Positions 53,822-64,000 of a DNA stretch of 64,000 bases are shown here, in pieces; the stretch's first letter is position 1, and each line of letters begins with the position of its first letter. Below the pieces are notes generated by a model. That model saw nothing but the letters and a program-made list of their open reading frames with translations, searched no databases and was not told the origin of the DNA. This DNA is from Opisthocomus hoazin. Taxonomy: Eukaryota > Chordata > Aves > Opisthocomiformes > Opisthocomidae. Where the stretch lies: positions 11,014,417 through 11,078,416 of the forward strand of contig NC_134415.1 in the NCBI RefSeq assembly GCF_030867145.1. The letters are read 5' to 3'. The translations under genes and the position numbers were made by a program.

Positions 53822-53858
53822 TTTACCTCTAGGTAAATTATCCTCCAGGAGGATAATT
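53822..53858. repeat. Two overlapping short inverted repeats
   Basis: Arms aattatcctcc (53836-53846) and ggaggataatt (53848-53858) form a near-continuous palindrome around one base. A second pair, tttacc (53822-53827) and ggtaaa (53832-53837), overlaps its left end. Confidence 0.85.
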
Positions 53859-55028
53859 ACAATTCATGTTCAACAGCCCATCAAGCACACTTTAAGGTCT
53901 CCTCAGACCCACCTGTCAGACAGGTTACTGAAAGTGTGCTAAAATAAATGCATATTTGGCATAAGGAAGGAAAATATTGCCCGATTGTTTAAGTGCCTCT
54001 TTCTGAAGGCTTCAGCACACCTTAGAAAAGAGCAATTGCAGGTAGAATGTGCAGAGACACTGTTCAAGATATCAGCCATGGCCCATCCCATGTGCTCAGT
54101 ACACACGTCACACCAGCGCAGCAAACCGAATGAAAGGCACAGTGTATTAAGGGCATATTGAGGCAAATCAATTACATACAAACCATGAAGACAATGAGAT
54201 GCGTGAAGATGAAGAGTATTTTCTCATTTCTGTCTCAGATCCATCCATCACAGAAACAAAACCCCATTTTAGCTACATCTGGAAGATCACTAATATAATA
54301 GAAATTCAGTTAATATAGATAAAGAGAGTGGCAGCAGGCCTGTTAAAGTTTAGTAATTCTACACTATATCCTGGCCTCAATCATCCATCTATAAAGACAG
54401 ACTGGTGAAAACTAGCATGGCTAACCAGTATGCAATATACACTTTATTCTCCCTCAGAGGCGACCTCAGGCTGCTTTGAGAAGTAACAGATGGAATTTTA
54501 CCTTCACTTGGAGAAAGATCCAGCAACGCAAAACATGGATTTAGAAGCACTTTAATAGACTGCTCCAGCACCATGCCTACACATTCTATATAACCAGCCT
54601 GCTATCTGGCTGCATTCTCCTGAACGTGCAAAAACATAAGTTCCTCAAGTTATCCCTGTGACAGGCCAGATTTCCTATTATTTACAGATATCTATTTCTC
54701 ATAATTTTTCAAAGACAGAAGCATATGCAATATAAACAGAATATAATAGACATGAAACAGTGAATCTGCCCATATGGAGGGGAAATGTGTAATGCAAACA
54801 GGTTTTTCGGAGGCCAGGCTGGTTCTGCTCTCAGCAGGCACCGGGCTGAGTGAGCCACGAGAGGGAGCGCGAACACTGCTGGAAATGCCACGACAAGCCA
54901 GGCCCGGGCAGGGTTTGGTGCCAAGCCAGTTGCTAATAACCTGCATTCTCATTTGTGCTGAAAATCAATTCAATTTCCTCTTCAGCTTTAATGCGTTACA
55001 AGTAGTTCTTCAGTACTAATCTGGTAAG

Positions 55029-55043
55029 GAGAGAGAGAGAGAG
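55029..55043. repeat. (GA)n microsatellite
   Basis: Seven uninterrupted GA units plus one G. It is an ordinary short dinucleotide repeat. Confidence 0.9.
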
Positions 55044-57693
55044 GGAAAAAGGCATTCATGATGCTGAGCATGAGCTGGGTAACCGAAGCGCAGAGCCAGG
55101 TCAGAGCAGCAGGCAAGGCAGCCCTGGGTGCCAGGCGAGTGGGATCGGAGGGCTGCAGCACTTGCCCGTGGCAGAAGGCGAGGAGACCAGCTGTGCATCT
55201 CTCCCTCTGCTTTTCATCCTGCTTGTGTTGCCACCGAGGGAAGACTGGGGCATACGCCAGCACCAGTCCAACCCAAAAGGGGCACCTACTGCCAAGCCTT
55301 TCACAGCAGCAGGAACAGGCAATCCCCACCCTCTGGGACTGTTGCAGCCTTACCCCCCTCCTCTTGCGTTATGAGAGATTACAAATAAGGCTTCTTAACT
55401 GTGGTAAGCTAGACTGACAAAAGAAATACTTGACAACAGAGATTTTAAAACCGAGATGTTTGTTTATATGTGGGTCAAATACGAGTTTGTGAAGTCTTCC
55501 ACCATCATAGTCAGACTTTGCTCATCTCTTGCCTCTGAATATCATACAAATTTCATTCTTGAGCTGAAGGTTGTTTATATAAGCTAAGGACAAATGTATT
55601 CTTAAAGGCTGTTCTTTCTGGATGGTTTAGCACAATACAGTGCTTGAATATCCATTTCACTTAGCTGCTGTGGTATTCTAGCAGGAAACAGCAGCAGGAT
55701 ACTGCGGTTATGCAAAGGACAGGAGCACAAAGGATAATGCCTGTGAATACTGATCTCCTGACTGATGTAATCATTGTGATAAAAGATAATGCCTTAGTAG
55801 TATAAGATGTGACTCTTCTGCATGAAGACGGATACATTCAGCATAAATCTAGCTTCTTCTCGGAGATGAAAAAGGAGGAAGGTCACAAGGCTATGGAGCA
55901 GACCTGCACCACACATCCTGCAGTTTCTTGCCTCCATGGGATCCAGGGCAGCAGCAGAAGTCCCTGCCCCGGCAGGTCGGTGCACACAGCTTCAGGATTC
56001 ATGACTGTCTCAAACACAGGGTGAGAGGGGATCCTTTCTGCAGCATCAAGGAGATGCAGAAATGCCTCCCAAGAGAGTCCTGATGCACCAGCTGCTGGGA
56101 GGCAGTTTAACTGAGGCCCCTGCAGTTGCAGGTTATGAATGGCATTCTAGCTAAATCTTTGTATGTATTTTTCCAGTAATGCATGAAATCAATGAAATAT
56201 CATTAAGAGAAATGAATTGACTCTGAGGCTATCATAGTACTCACTATACCTGCCACTTCCCTTTGCATGACAGGATCATCCTTACCAACTAGTTTATTTT
56301 AAATCTTCATAAATAGGGTGCCCTTCTCATCTCTTCTTATACTTTTGCCCTTCACACTTTCTCCTCTCTCTTAGTCTGCATTTCTATTACTTTAGGAACA
56401 ACTAATGGTCCAAATGTTAATGCTAACCATCTTCCTCTTCCATTCCCTGTAACGGGAGAGAAAGGACCCACGTAAATCTCTGCATCTCCACTGTAATAAA
56501 CCAGCCAGTTGCAACATCCCCAGAATAGACCAAAGACAGACTTAAAATTAAAAAAAAAAACAAATGTAACAAATCTGTAAATAACCTGGTGATACTGAAA
56601 GACTGACTGTTACAATACTTAAATTGTGTAGCAGGGTGTAAATCTTGCCTCAATGCTGCAGTTACCCACAGAAAATAGTTAAGCTTAAAAGATTAGCAAA
56701 TAGGACTGCAGCATGCTAACTTCACTTTCAAAGCTAGTGATGCTTTACAGGCTATAAGAACAAGCTACCTCAAAGAGTTCACAAAATTTATCACCTTAGG
56801 TCACGAATTTACACAAAGTAGCCAAGATAACAAATTTACAACAATTTTTACTGTCTAGTTTTCATATATTGTTACATAATTGTTAGTGTGCTATGTATTA
56901 TAGTGGTAAATATGTTGCACATCAATTATTAAAAAATCATATACTATTATTGTTAATTATTCAAATTTTACCTTCATAAATCTGAGCAGTGGATAGTTTC
57001 TCTTTACAGACCCTATCTTGTGCTTGACAAAGGTCAGTTAGAATCCTGAAATGCTATTGTTTTCTCAGGGCCTAATACTACCCTTCAAGCTGTATCCAGC
57101 AAGTGACGATACCAAACCATCTCTCTCAGTGGGGAAAAAAATGTATTTCACTGAGAATATATTGACATAAATAAGGTACATTTAATCACTCATTGAAGGC
57201 TCAATATACAGAAAACACTAAAATACCACACATTCTGTTAAAAGGATGGAATGCTAATGTACATCTTTCTCCCTTTGTAAATATAAATGTGCATAGATGT
57301 AGTGATCGCTGGCTGAAAATGTAGTTCTTGGCATTGCAATGAATATGCGCTAGTAAGGGCAGATCTTTGACATGGTAAGACAACTTATCTATGCATTTGC
57401 ACTACAACAAAAATAACAAATAGGAAAGAAACAAAGACAAGTATTTATCATCTGTTTTCTCTCAGATGATACGATTTAATCTAGAAACCAGAGTGGACTC
57501 TAGATGCACTTTTGAACATGACACAGCGGGAGTTTGCCAGTGCTAAAGCTCTAGAAGGGTGCATATATAGGGAATTTGCCTCTTCAAAAGCACGGGCACA
57601 AGCACAAAGTCAGTTACTTGTTCTGAGTTGAGGTCACTCCCTACTTGCAGGAACTAGCTGAAAGCTTCTAGGTTTAGATCCTGATTTTTTCTA

Positions 57694-57713
57694 TTTATTT
57701 TTGAAGTTTTATT
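57694..57713 (-). terminator. First canonical poly(A) hexamers downstream of OPN3
   Basis: Reading the minus strand from the OPN3 stop codon, the first AATAAA hexamers (TTTATT on the plus strand) are at 57708-57713 and 57694-57699. No AATAAA or ATTAAA occurs in the roughly 1.8 kb between. They are candidates for the OPN3 poly(A) signal; use of a variant hexamer closer to the stop is equally possible. Confidence 0.35.
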
Positions 57714-58564
57714 CCTGACTGTGAGACCAATGGCTACAGTGCCAACAGTTATCCAGCATGTTCTCTTTACACCTCTCACAAGCTTTGGCCCCAAAGGAAG
57801 CAAGCAGTTTCTTAACTGCTTTTCTTACAGGTTTCACAGAGATGGAAAAGCTGCATGTTGCAGATCCACACTGCCCTTTTAGCAGACAGAGGCAGAGAAA
57901 TTATACTGGTGCCAACAGATGTGGTAGAGAACCAGCTGCCATAATTAAAAATTAGTTCTCTAACTTATCCAGTGTTGACAGGAAGCTGTGTCTGTGGCAG
58001 AATCCTGTCACCATTTTGTACCAGCAACACTTACAAAGGTGGGGGGGGGGAAATCTCTATCTGTTCTGTTTACTGATCTCCAAGACAGACAATCATTACT
58101 CTCACTGCAACTTAGGCAAAAGTTACCCTGCTCTTCTTTAACCATTACTTTCGCCAGAGTGCCAGAGCAGGTACGGGATTAATATAGGATGATGCTCCTG
58201 GTCCATGTACAGAATAAATGGATGTACGATAAACATGCATAAAGCACATATCATAACAACAAAAAATATTCCTGATTTTCCCTTTTCACTGACCTTTTTC
58301 ATTGATGCTTTGATTTACATGATTTTTCTTCACTATGCAGCTCAGGAGTCCTACCAGGTAGCACCAAAAGAATGGCTTGTTGAGTACACAGGGACAGCTT
58401 TCTGGGAGTTTCTGGTTTAACCATAACCCCAGTCGTTGCTGACATCACTCTTCCCACCCCCTACCCTGCAAAGCACCAATTCAGACCAACTAAACTGCAG
58501 CCAACTTCAAACGTTCCTCCTTCTTCCCTGATATCTCTGTGCGCTGGGAATGTTGGCGGTTTAG

Positions 58565-59282
58565 GGATCACAGGATAACTGAAGCTGGAAGGAACCTCAG
58601 GAAATCTCTAGTCTGCCTTGTTCCACTGGTTCGCTGTCCCAGAAGTGAAAAAGCTATTCCATATATCCCATCCAAATCTCTCAGTTCATGCTCATTGTCT
58701 GTGATCCTTCTACTATGAATCACCCTTAAGAGCCTGGCTGCGTCTTGTTGAAAACCTCCCCATCTCTATTGGAATGCTGCTATTAGGTTCCCCTAAAGAT
58801 GTTCCATGTCCAGGCTGGTCAGGTGCAGCTCCCTCAGCCTCTCCTCACAGGCCAAGTATTAAAACCCCTGACAATCTTGGTGGACTCCACTGAACTCACC
58901 CCAGTTTACAGAGGTCTTTCTTGTATTGGGGTCTCAAAACTGGATGCAGTATCTAGATGTGGTCTAATGTGGGCTGAGTCGAGGACATAATCACTTCAGT
59001 CAAGACTACTGGCTCTGATCCTGTCAGCACAGCCTGGGATGCTCATGCCCTTCCTTGCTGACAGGGCACACTACAGGCTCACGCCCTACTCGTTCAGCAA
59101 CAGCACTCCACATCCTTTTCTGCAGAGCTCCGTCCCAGGCAGCCAGAGCCTGGCCTGCTGTGCTGCAGCACTGTTCTTCCTTCCCAGGCGCAGGACTTTG
59201 CACCTGCCTTTGCTGAACTTTGTAGTATTTCTGTCAACGCACTCATCCAGCCTGACCACGTTCTGCTGAATGGCAATCCTAC
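58565..59282 (-). mobile_element. Old, diverged CR1 LINE copy
   Basis: The minus-strand CR1 3' part is recognisable by the terminal block (plus strand ggatcacaggataactgaag followed by ctggaaggaacctcaggaaa). It also shows the LRELHLTSLD-like stretch in antisense (cagctccctcagcctctcct at about 58827) and a remnant of the FNKGKC-VLHLGR segment (FSKGRCKVLRLGRKN on the minus strand near 59175-59220). It is much more diverged than the copies at 39.6 and 45 kb, so it is older. The stretch 59430-59490 may be a further displaced piece (resembling the [12 protein letters not shown] region), but this is weak. It lies 248 bases beyond the OPN3 stop, on the same strand, so it is probably transcribed as part of the 3' UTR. 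Confidence 0.8.
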
Positions 59283-59529
59283 AATATGCTTTAAGGAAAT
59301 TCAGAGTAAAGACATCCATCAGCAATTCTGGCACATATGCAGAGACTTCAGTACTGTGACAAAACTGAACTGCCTGCAGAGCTGCAGATGCAGAATCCCT
59401 TCAGTATTTCACAGCTTAAGAATGTGGTTTCCTGTGGCAGCCCATGGACACTGTCACTGAAACCGGTCTCCAACCTAAACAGTCTGCTGGCTGAAGTCCA
59501 TCTCATTCTCACATCTCTTTAGCTCATCC

Positions 59530-59793
59530 CTACAGTGGCTTTACTTGGATGACATTTACTTTTGTCCCATTGTGTTTACTGTTGTCATCCATTTCCTGAG
59601 TGTCATCACTAGTGATAATAAAAATGATAGAGGAAGAGCTGAAAGTCACTTTCTTCTTTGGCCTGTCCCCTGCTTTCCGAGACATAACTATTGGTCGTAT
59701 TGGTTTGTCGTTCCCTGTTGCTGGTCTCTCTTTCACAGTTCTCTGGAATCTCATCAGGCGAAAGCACAGGAGTTGCAAAAGGCATCGTCGAAA
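59530..59793 (-). CDS. OPN3: OPN3 exon 4: cytoplasmic C-terminal tail and stop
   Basis: 87 codons and a TAG stop (59530-59532). The exon begins [13 protein letters not shown], directly after the helix-7 end in exon 3; the two cysteines in this amphipathic stretch are plausible palmitoylation sites. It continues with a basic RPKKKVTF segment, serine and threonine runs that could be kinase targets, [10 protein letters not shown], and ends VIQVKPL, as in other vertebrate OPN3 proteins. I placed the start at 59793, after the CTTGCAG acceptor. The open frame continues a few codons into the intron, but those are not coding. Confidence 0.96.
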   Translation of the reverse strand, partial: FRRCLLQLLCFRLMRFQRTVKERPATGNDKPIRPIVMSRKAGDRPKKKVTFSSSSIIFIITSDDTQEMDDNSKHNGTKVNVIQVKPL

Positions 59794-62700
59794 CTGCAAG
59801 AGAGAATAAATAGAATGAAGTTACAACTTCCTGAGCGTTCACTATCATGTATGATCCCGTGAAGACAGCAGTACAATAAATGACTCAGCAGATTTCTGCA
59901 TATCTCCACCTTGTTCTGAGTTAGTTTCGGTGCTGTAACAAACACGGTGGCATTTTAACGTGTACTTTTTTTCTCTACGCCAAAGAGCTGAACCGGATCA
60001 CCTAGCCAGTAGAGGGCACTGAAATGCAATTTCATATTTTACCAGCAGCAAGGTCTGCAATCGACAATCTGCAAAGAACGAGAGGACTAGGCTCCAAAGT
60101 GTTCTATAGGTATTGTTCCCATATTCAAAAATCACACATTTGATCTAGCAGAAGAAAAATATTCTCAGAAACATTTCACAAAAGGATGCAGAGGGAAAGG
60201 TATACTTAAGAGGAAGAAAACATCACTTTGTAACTCCAGGGTCTGGAATTTTAACAAAAGCATTGAATGTCATAGATGTAAAATGAAATTCCAATGGTTG
60301 GTAACACAGAACTATAATGTTCCCATTGAATATGGAAGGAACAGAAGTCTTTCAGCTAACTAGAAGCCACTTATGCCACAGCAAGTCTGTTCTACCTTGT
60401 GACCGAATACCTCGCATTATTCAGTGAAAGCTCACATCAGTAAACAGAATGATAGTTCCAGTAGTAGCACTGTTTTAAGTGCTTCAGTTATGATCTCCCC
60501 TTCACAAAGCAAAGCATTCAGGTATGGGGTTTAAAGGATGCACTAGTTCAGTAGTTCCATGTCTGCACACATCTGATGCTCAAATATGATCCTTGGGGAA
60601 AGATAATCTGGTGCAAGAGCATGGTCATATGGCAGCCTTAAAGATATCAGAGATAACGTGATACCTCTGAGTAGCACGGAAGTGAGAAGGCACAGGCATG
60701 TTAGATCACAGAAAGAATATTACAGAGAAGAACTGGTTTTAAGATTCCTTCTGAGGGCAAAATGACCCAGACAATAAGCAAAAATATTATTGTTTTGGTC
60801 TTAATCTGGAATTAGAGGTGAGTGAGAAATACTTCATAATGTATCTCCAGTAAGTGTGTTCAGCTGATCCGTTCTTATCCTGGCTATGAGTTTACTGGCA
60901 TTGTACCTGGTACCGATTTGCTTTGCTTCTGGGTATCAGAACCTACACCACTTTTTTCAGATAAACGACTCAGCCCAGCAACCTCTAGGTACAGAATCAG
61001 TGCCACAGTATTAACAAATCACACTCTGTTGAAAAACACTCATTTTGTAACATGATTGTTGCTAGCTCCCCATATCCAGACCAGCTCTGTTATCATGCAG
61101 CTGTGTAACCTTGGACCAGCCTGCTGTGAACCAAGCTGTAGGGGAAGAGCTGCAAGATGCCACATTGGGGGCCTCCTGCCTTCACTCAGAAATGCATTTA
61201 AGCTCACCCTTCCCTCGGTCCTGACCTGAGCTGCCCTGCAGCTATGACTTTGCCTGGCTGCCTGCCTGGCTGATCAGACCCACTGACTTGGCTGCCTTGT
61301 CCTTACAGACTGCTGGCTGGCCCAGGCTGCTGCCTGGCAATTGCAAACCAGTGTATGAAATCACAGAAAATTCCATCTCTATAATGAGCTAAGAGGTAAT
61401 GAAAGCCCAGGGAAATCCTTCTAGCAACCAGTCATATTTTTTTACCCTTTGTCAAGTGATTCTGTTAAACTCCAGATATCTTTAACTCTATACAGTCTTG
61501 GTTTCAGAAGTTTACAATGTGCATGTTAACACTTTCAGTTAGTGTTCTGAGTTATAGCAAAGCTATTTTAATGTCTAAATAAATCCACCAACACCACTTA
61601 ACTGCATTCAGTATTTATCTTCACGGTACTGATGATTTACAGAAAGATGTATAGCTTTCTAGTTTCCACGTTTGACACGCCACTGATAACTCCAAATACT
61701 TCTGTCCTCTCTTTGCTCTGTAAAGCACTGAAATCAGCTAGTTACCACTATTAAAACAGCAGTCTACTTTTCGTAAGGAAGACTACAAAAGCAGCAAAAA
61801 TAAAAACTTGTTTCTCATAAATAAGTGTACCTTCTCAAAAGTGGATAATTTGTTTCCAAAAAACATTTCACTCTCATCCACATGAGGTTCTGGCTTTGAG
61901 TACAATAAAGCTCTGAGAAATGTTACTGGTGTAATATTTGAAATACTATGCTGAGTTGTTCAGTCCTTGTGTTGCCATAACAGAAGAGTCAGAGGCAAGT
62001 TTTTTCTTCCTAAAAAACAGACACCGGATATTCTGAATTTTCTCTGATGGAGTTCTGTGGCAGTAAGGGAGTGATTCAGATCAGGTTTTCTAGTGGTAAT
62101 CCATTTCATGGGTAAACTGTCAAAACCAGACCCTTAAATCATAGAAATCATAGAAAGTTTTGGGTCGGAAGGGACCCCTAGAGGTCAAATGTGGAGACCC
62201 CTTCCCCTCCCTTTCATGTGAGTGCTCATGGGTGAATCCAGACATTTAAAATCCAGTTTCTCATAAGGTAGTACTTTAAGCACTGTCAGGGATTTTAATT
62301 CTACTAGATCTTTCCTATTTAACCTAGCTGTTCAAGTTTTTTTAAAAAATGTAAGATTTACAGATTAAAGAGAATCAGATCTAAGCTCTACAACTGTCAT
62401 ATTTGCTACTAATTATTCAAATAAGAAAATCTTTAATGTACCTACCTTTCTACTCATGAAGATATAGATGACTGGATTATAAGCAGTGCTTGACTTGGCA
62501 AAGAAAGACGGGATGATAGCTACTGTTGGAGTTACAAGGTTGCTATAGCCATATGTTACCAGGAGGGAGACCACTGCATAGGGCATCCAACAAATAAGGA
62601 ACGTGGAGATCATTAAGAAACACATTTTAGCCACCTTCTTTTCATATTTTAGAAGTTTGATCACTTGAACAGTCTGGAAATCTTCCACACAGCGAAGCTG

Positions 62701-64000
62701 TAGAAGCAAAAGATAAAATTGTAAAGTAAAATAGCTCTATATTTTACTTGAAACTGAATACTTCTACATTTATTTATAAATAACTAATTCGCTGATTTAG
62801 TTTTAGGCACAGACACTATACACCTTATCTTGTGCACTGCAATTCTTCTGGAAGTTTACATCATGCTTCCCAGACTTTTATTGTGTATATTAAGTGTAAA
62901 AATATAATCTGAGGAAAAGCTGAATAGCAAATCTACTGGAAAACAACAAAGCCAGTGATGTAGCAAAACACGCTGCACTTATAAGTATTTTAGAAAACTA
63001 ACTTGCCCTCATCCACTGGCATAAGAAAGTTCGGTTTACATTTAGTGGTCCTTGGTCCGACTAGTTGGGCAATCCTGTAGATTTGTGTCATCAGCAATCT
63101 TCAGAGAGAAGAAAATTTCATAAACAGATTTCTCTGTACTGCTCTGCCACTTAGTTTGTTACCCTAAAATTATGAAATCTCTATTTAAAGCAGAATACTA
63201 GGCAGCAGGTTCCTAGTGTTATCTGAGTGAGTCATAAAATGAGGAAAAGATGGGATATGTACATGAGCGTTCTCCATAACAATTACCAGTTGTGCTGATA
63301 TTGTTGACCACAAACTTGAATTGGTCCAGACTAATTACCCACAAAATATGAAACATTATCACTTTCTGACACAAAAGATCTGGACTGAATTAAAATGAGT
63401 TGCTTTAACATAGAAAACTGTTTTAACAGGGCTTAATCTCCACTTGGAAGAGTTTTACAGGGTTATCTTCTCAAGAGGGTCAAGGAGAAGAGTTCGTTCT
63501 TTAATCAGAAGAACTGCAGACAGAGTTTTCTTCTCCCCCTTTTTCAAAGAAGTATCTGATGTGGATTAGTGAGCATAAGCAGTTCCCTAACCTGCCTCCA
63601 AGTAAAACTACGGAACAAATAGGCTTTGGTAGATCTAGGTTGGTTCTCCTCCAACCCTACATCCTTTCTAGGGGTGCCTGACATGGATGAACACTAAACA
63701 TTCAAAAGTTCACATAGGAAGCAAGAGTGCAAATTTAGGTTCTGATCCAAGCTTAATATACAGCATCAACATTTTTCACTGAAAATATTACATTCAGAGA
63801 AGTCTTATTTGAATTAACTTACCATTCTTACTGCATATAGAATATGGCCATAGCAATAGGCCATGATCCCAACAGGTGCTACTAGACAGCCAAGGAAAAA
63901 GAGGAGCACAAAGGAGGTATCATTGGGGTCTTTTGACTTCCAGTCCACTGAGCAACCTAATCCATGAATTTCCAGTGTGTACCTGTTCCAGCCCACAAGA
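59530..64000 (-). CDS. OPN3: Opsin-3 (encephalopsin), 3' three exons; 5' part outside window
   Basis: OPN3 is a retinal-binding G-protein-coupled receptor of the plasma membrane, found in brain and many other tissues. Three exons are visible, joined by introns with GT-AG ends and codon phase 0: 63823-64000 (runs off the right edge), 62446-62697 and 59530-59793. Together they give extracellular loop 2, membrane helices 5-7 and the complete cytoplasmic tail. The residues match human OPN3 closely (for example [38 protein letters not shown], and VIQVKPL at the end). All key opsin features in these exons are present, with no stop or frameshift, so the gene looks functional. The start codon, helices 1-4 and the promoter lie beyond 64000. 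Human CHML sits inside OPN3, but neither intron visible here contains an open frame of that kind. Confidence 0.96.
59794..62445 (-). other. OPN3 intron between exons 3 and 4
   Basis: 2652 bases, beginning GTAGGT and ending TTCTCTCTTGCAG. It carries a short CR1 tail at 62136-62190. The rest appears unique and non-coding, and no intronless gene is embedded in it. Confidence 0.88.
62136..62190 (-). mobile_element. Short CR1 3'-tail remnant in an OPN3 intron
   Basis: The plus strand shows aaatcatagaaatcatagaa, then gggtcggaagggacccctag. This is the antisense of a CR1 3' end (two ATTTCTATG tail units and the 3' UTR hairpin GGGTC/GACCC-type block). Only about 55 bases remain. Confidence 0.75.
62446..62697 (-). 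CDS. OPN3: OPN3 exon 3: intracellular loop 3, helices 6 and 7
   Basis: 84 codons, phase 0 at both ends. It begins [14 protein letters not shown] (cytoplasmic loop 3). It then gives helix 6 with the CWMPY motif at exon residues 36-40 and helix 7 with [12 protein letters not shown]. The lysine at exon residue 68 (codon 62494-62496) is the Schiff-base lysine that binds retinal, and NPVIY (74-78) is the NPxxY switch motif. The acceptor is TTCTACAG|CTT and the donor is AAG|GTAGGT. Because the chromophore lysine is kept, this should be a true photopigment rather than a degenerate opsin. Confidence 0.96.
62698..63822 (-). other. OPN3 intron between exons 2 and 3
   Basis: 1125 bases, starting GTAAGT and ending with a pyrimidine-rich tract and TTCTACAG. 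No repeat, RNA gene or open frame of note was seen. Confidence 0.9.
63823..64000 (-). CDS. OPN3: OPN3 exon 2 (partial): loop 2 and helix 5
   Basis: The exon reads [20 protein letters not shown] and on through TM5 ([20 protein letters not shown]) to [10 protein letters not shown]. The cysteine in GLGC is the conserved extracellular-loop-2 cysteine that forms the disulfide with helix 3 in opsins. The 5' splice donor is ATG|GTAAGT with GT at 63822-63821, and the last codon is complete. The right end is only the window edge, not an exon boundary. Confidence 0.95.

Larger units (their letters stand above)
47045..57690. other. Gene-free stretch before the OPN3 3' region
   Basis: About 10.6 kb without recognisable exons. 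It contains a hairpin at 53836-53858, a (GA)7 run at 55029-55043, and a very AT-rich stretch at about 56860-56970. No other transposon end was recognised. In human, KMO lies next to the OPN3 3' end; I found no KMO-like segment here, though short exons could be missed by eye. Confidence 0.5.

Noticed and set aside
8986-59529. KMO or CHML expected near OPN3 from mammalian gene order
   Set aside because: I saw no segment resembling either protein. CHML would be a long intronless frame and is clearly absent from the visible introns. KMO exons are short, so absence there is only probable.
59794-59799. Extension of OPN3 exon 4 upstream of 59793
   Set aside because: The open frame continues to 59799, but a strong CTTGCAG acceptor ends at 59794 and residue alignment with other OPN3 proteins starts at FRR.

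Overview
The window is nuclear DNA from a bird. Three things point to this. It holds CR1 LINE copies with the typical avian tail (tandem ATTCTGTGATTCTGTG or ATTCTATGATTCTATT) and CR1 reverse-transcriptase fragments with F-A-D-D motifs. Its genes are vertebrate genes, split by GT-AG introns or intronless. It also has a steep CpG island over one gene inside otherwise AT-rich, sparsely repeated sequence. The species cannot be named from the sequence alone. There are no bacterial operons, CRISPR arrays or phage genes.

Layout. 1-6440: non-coding, no gene recognised. 6440-7690: CpG island that is promoter and 5' part of PIGM. 7060-8310 (+): intact single-exon PIGM, the catalytic mannosyltransferase that adds the first mannose of the GPI anchor in the endoplasmic reticulum; its probable 3' UTR runs to about 8985. 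8986-57700: about 49 kb with no gene I can recognise. It contains CR1 fragments at 33511-33718 and 39614-41080 and a nested pair at 44375-47044, plus small tandem repeats and several perfect hairpins. 58565-59282: an old CR1 copy just downstream of OPN3. 59530-64000 (-): the last three exons of OPN3 (encephalopsin), running off the right edge; exon 1 and the start of exon 2 lie beyond the window.

The two genes do not form a pathway: one builds GPI anchors, the other is a light-sensing G-protein-coupled receptor. Their closeness is itself notable, because in human they are far apart on chromosome 1q. CR1 insertions have shaped the surroundings. One younger copy sits inside an older one in the opposite orientation, and an old copy probably forms part of the OPN3 3' UTR.

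I looked for an undescribed system and did not find convincing evidence of one. The remaining open observations (hairpins, an exon-like or repeat-tail segment near 9.6 kb, decayed open frames near 29 kb) are listed with low to moderate interest.
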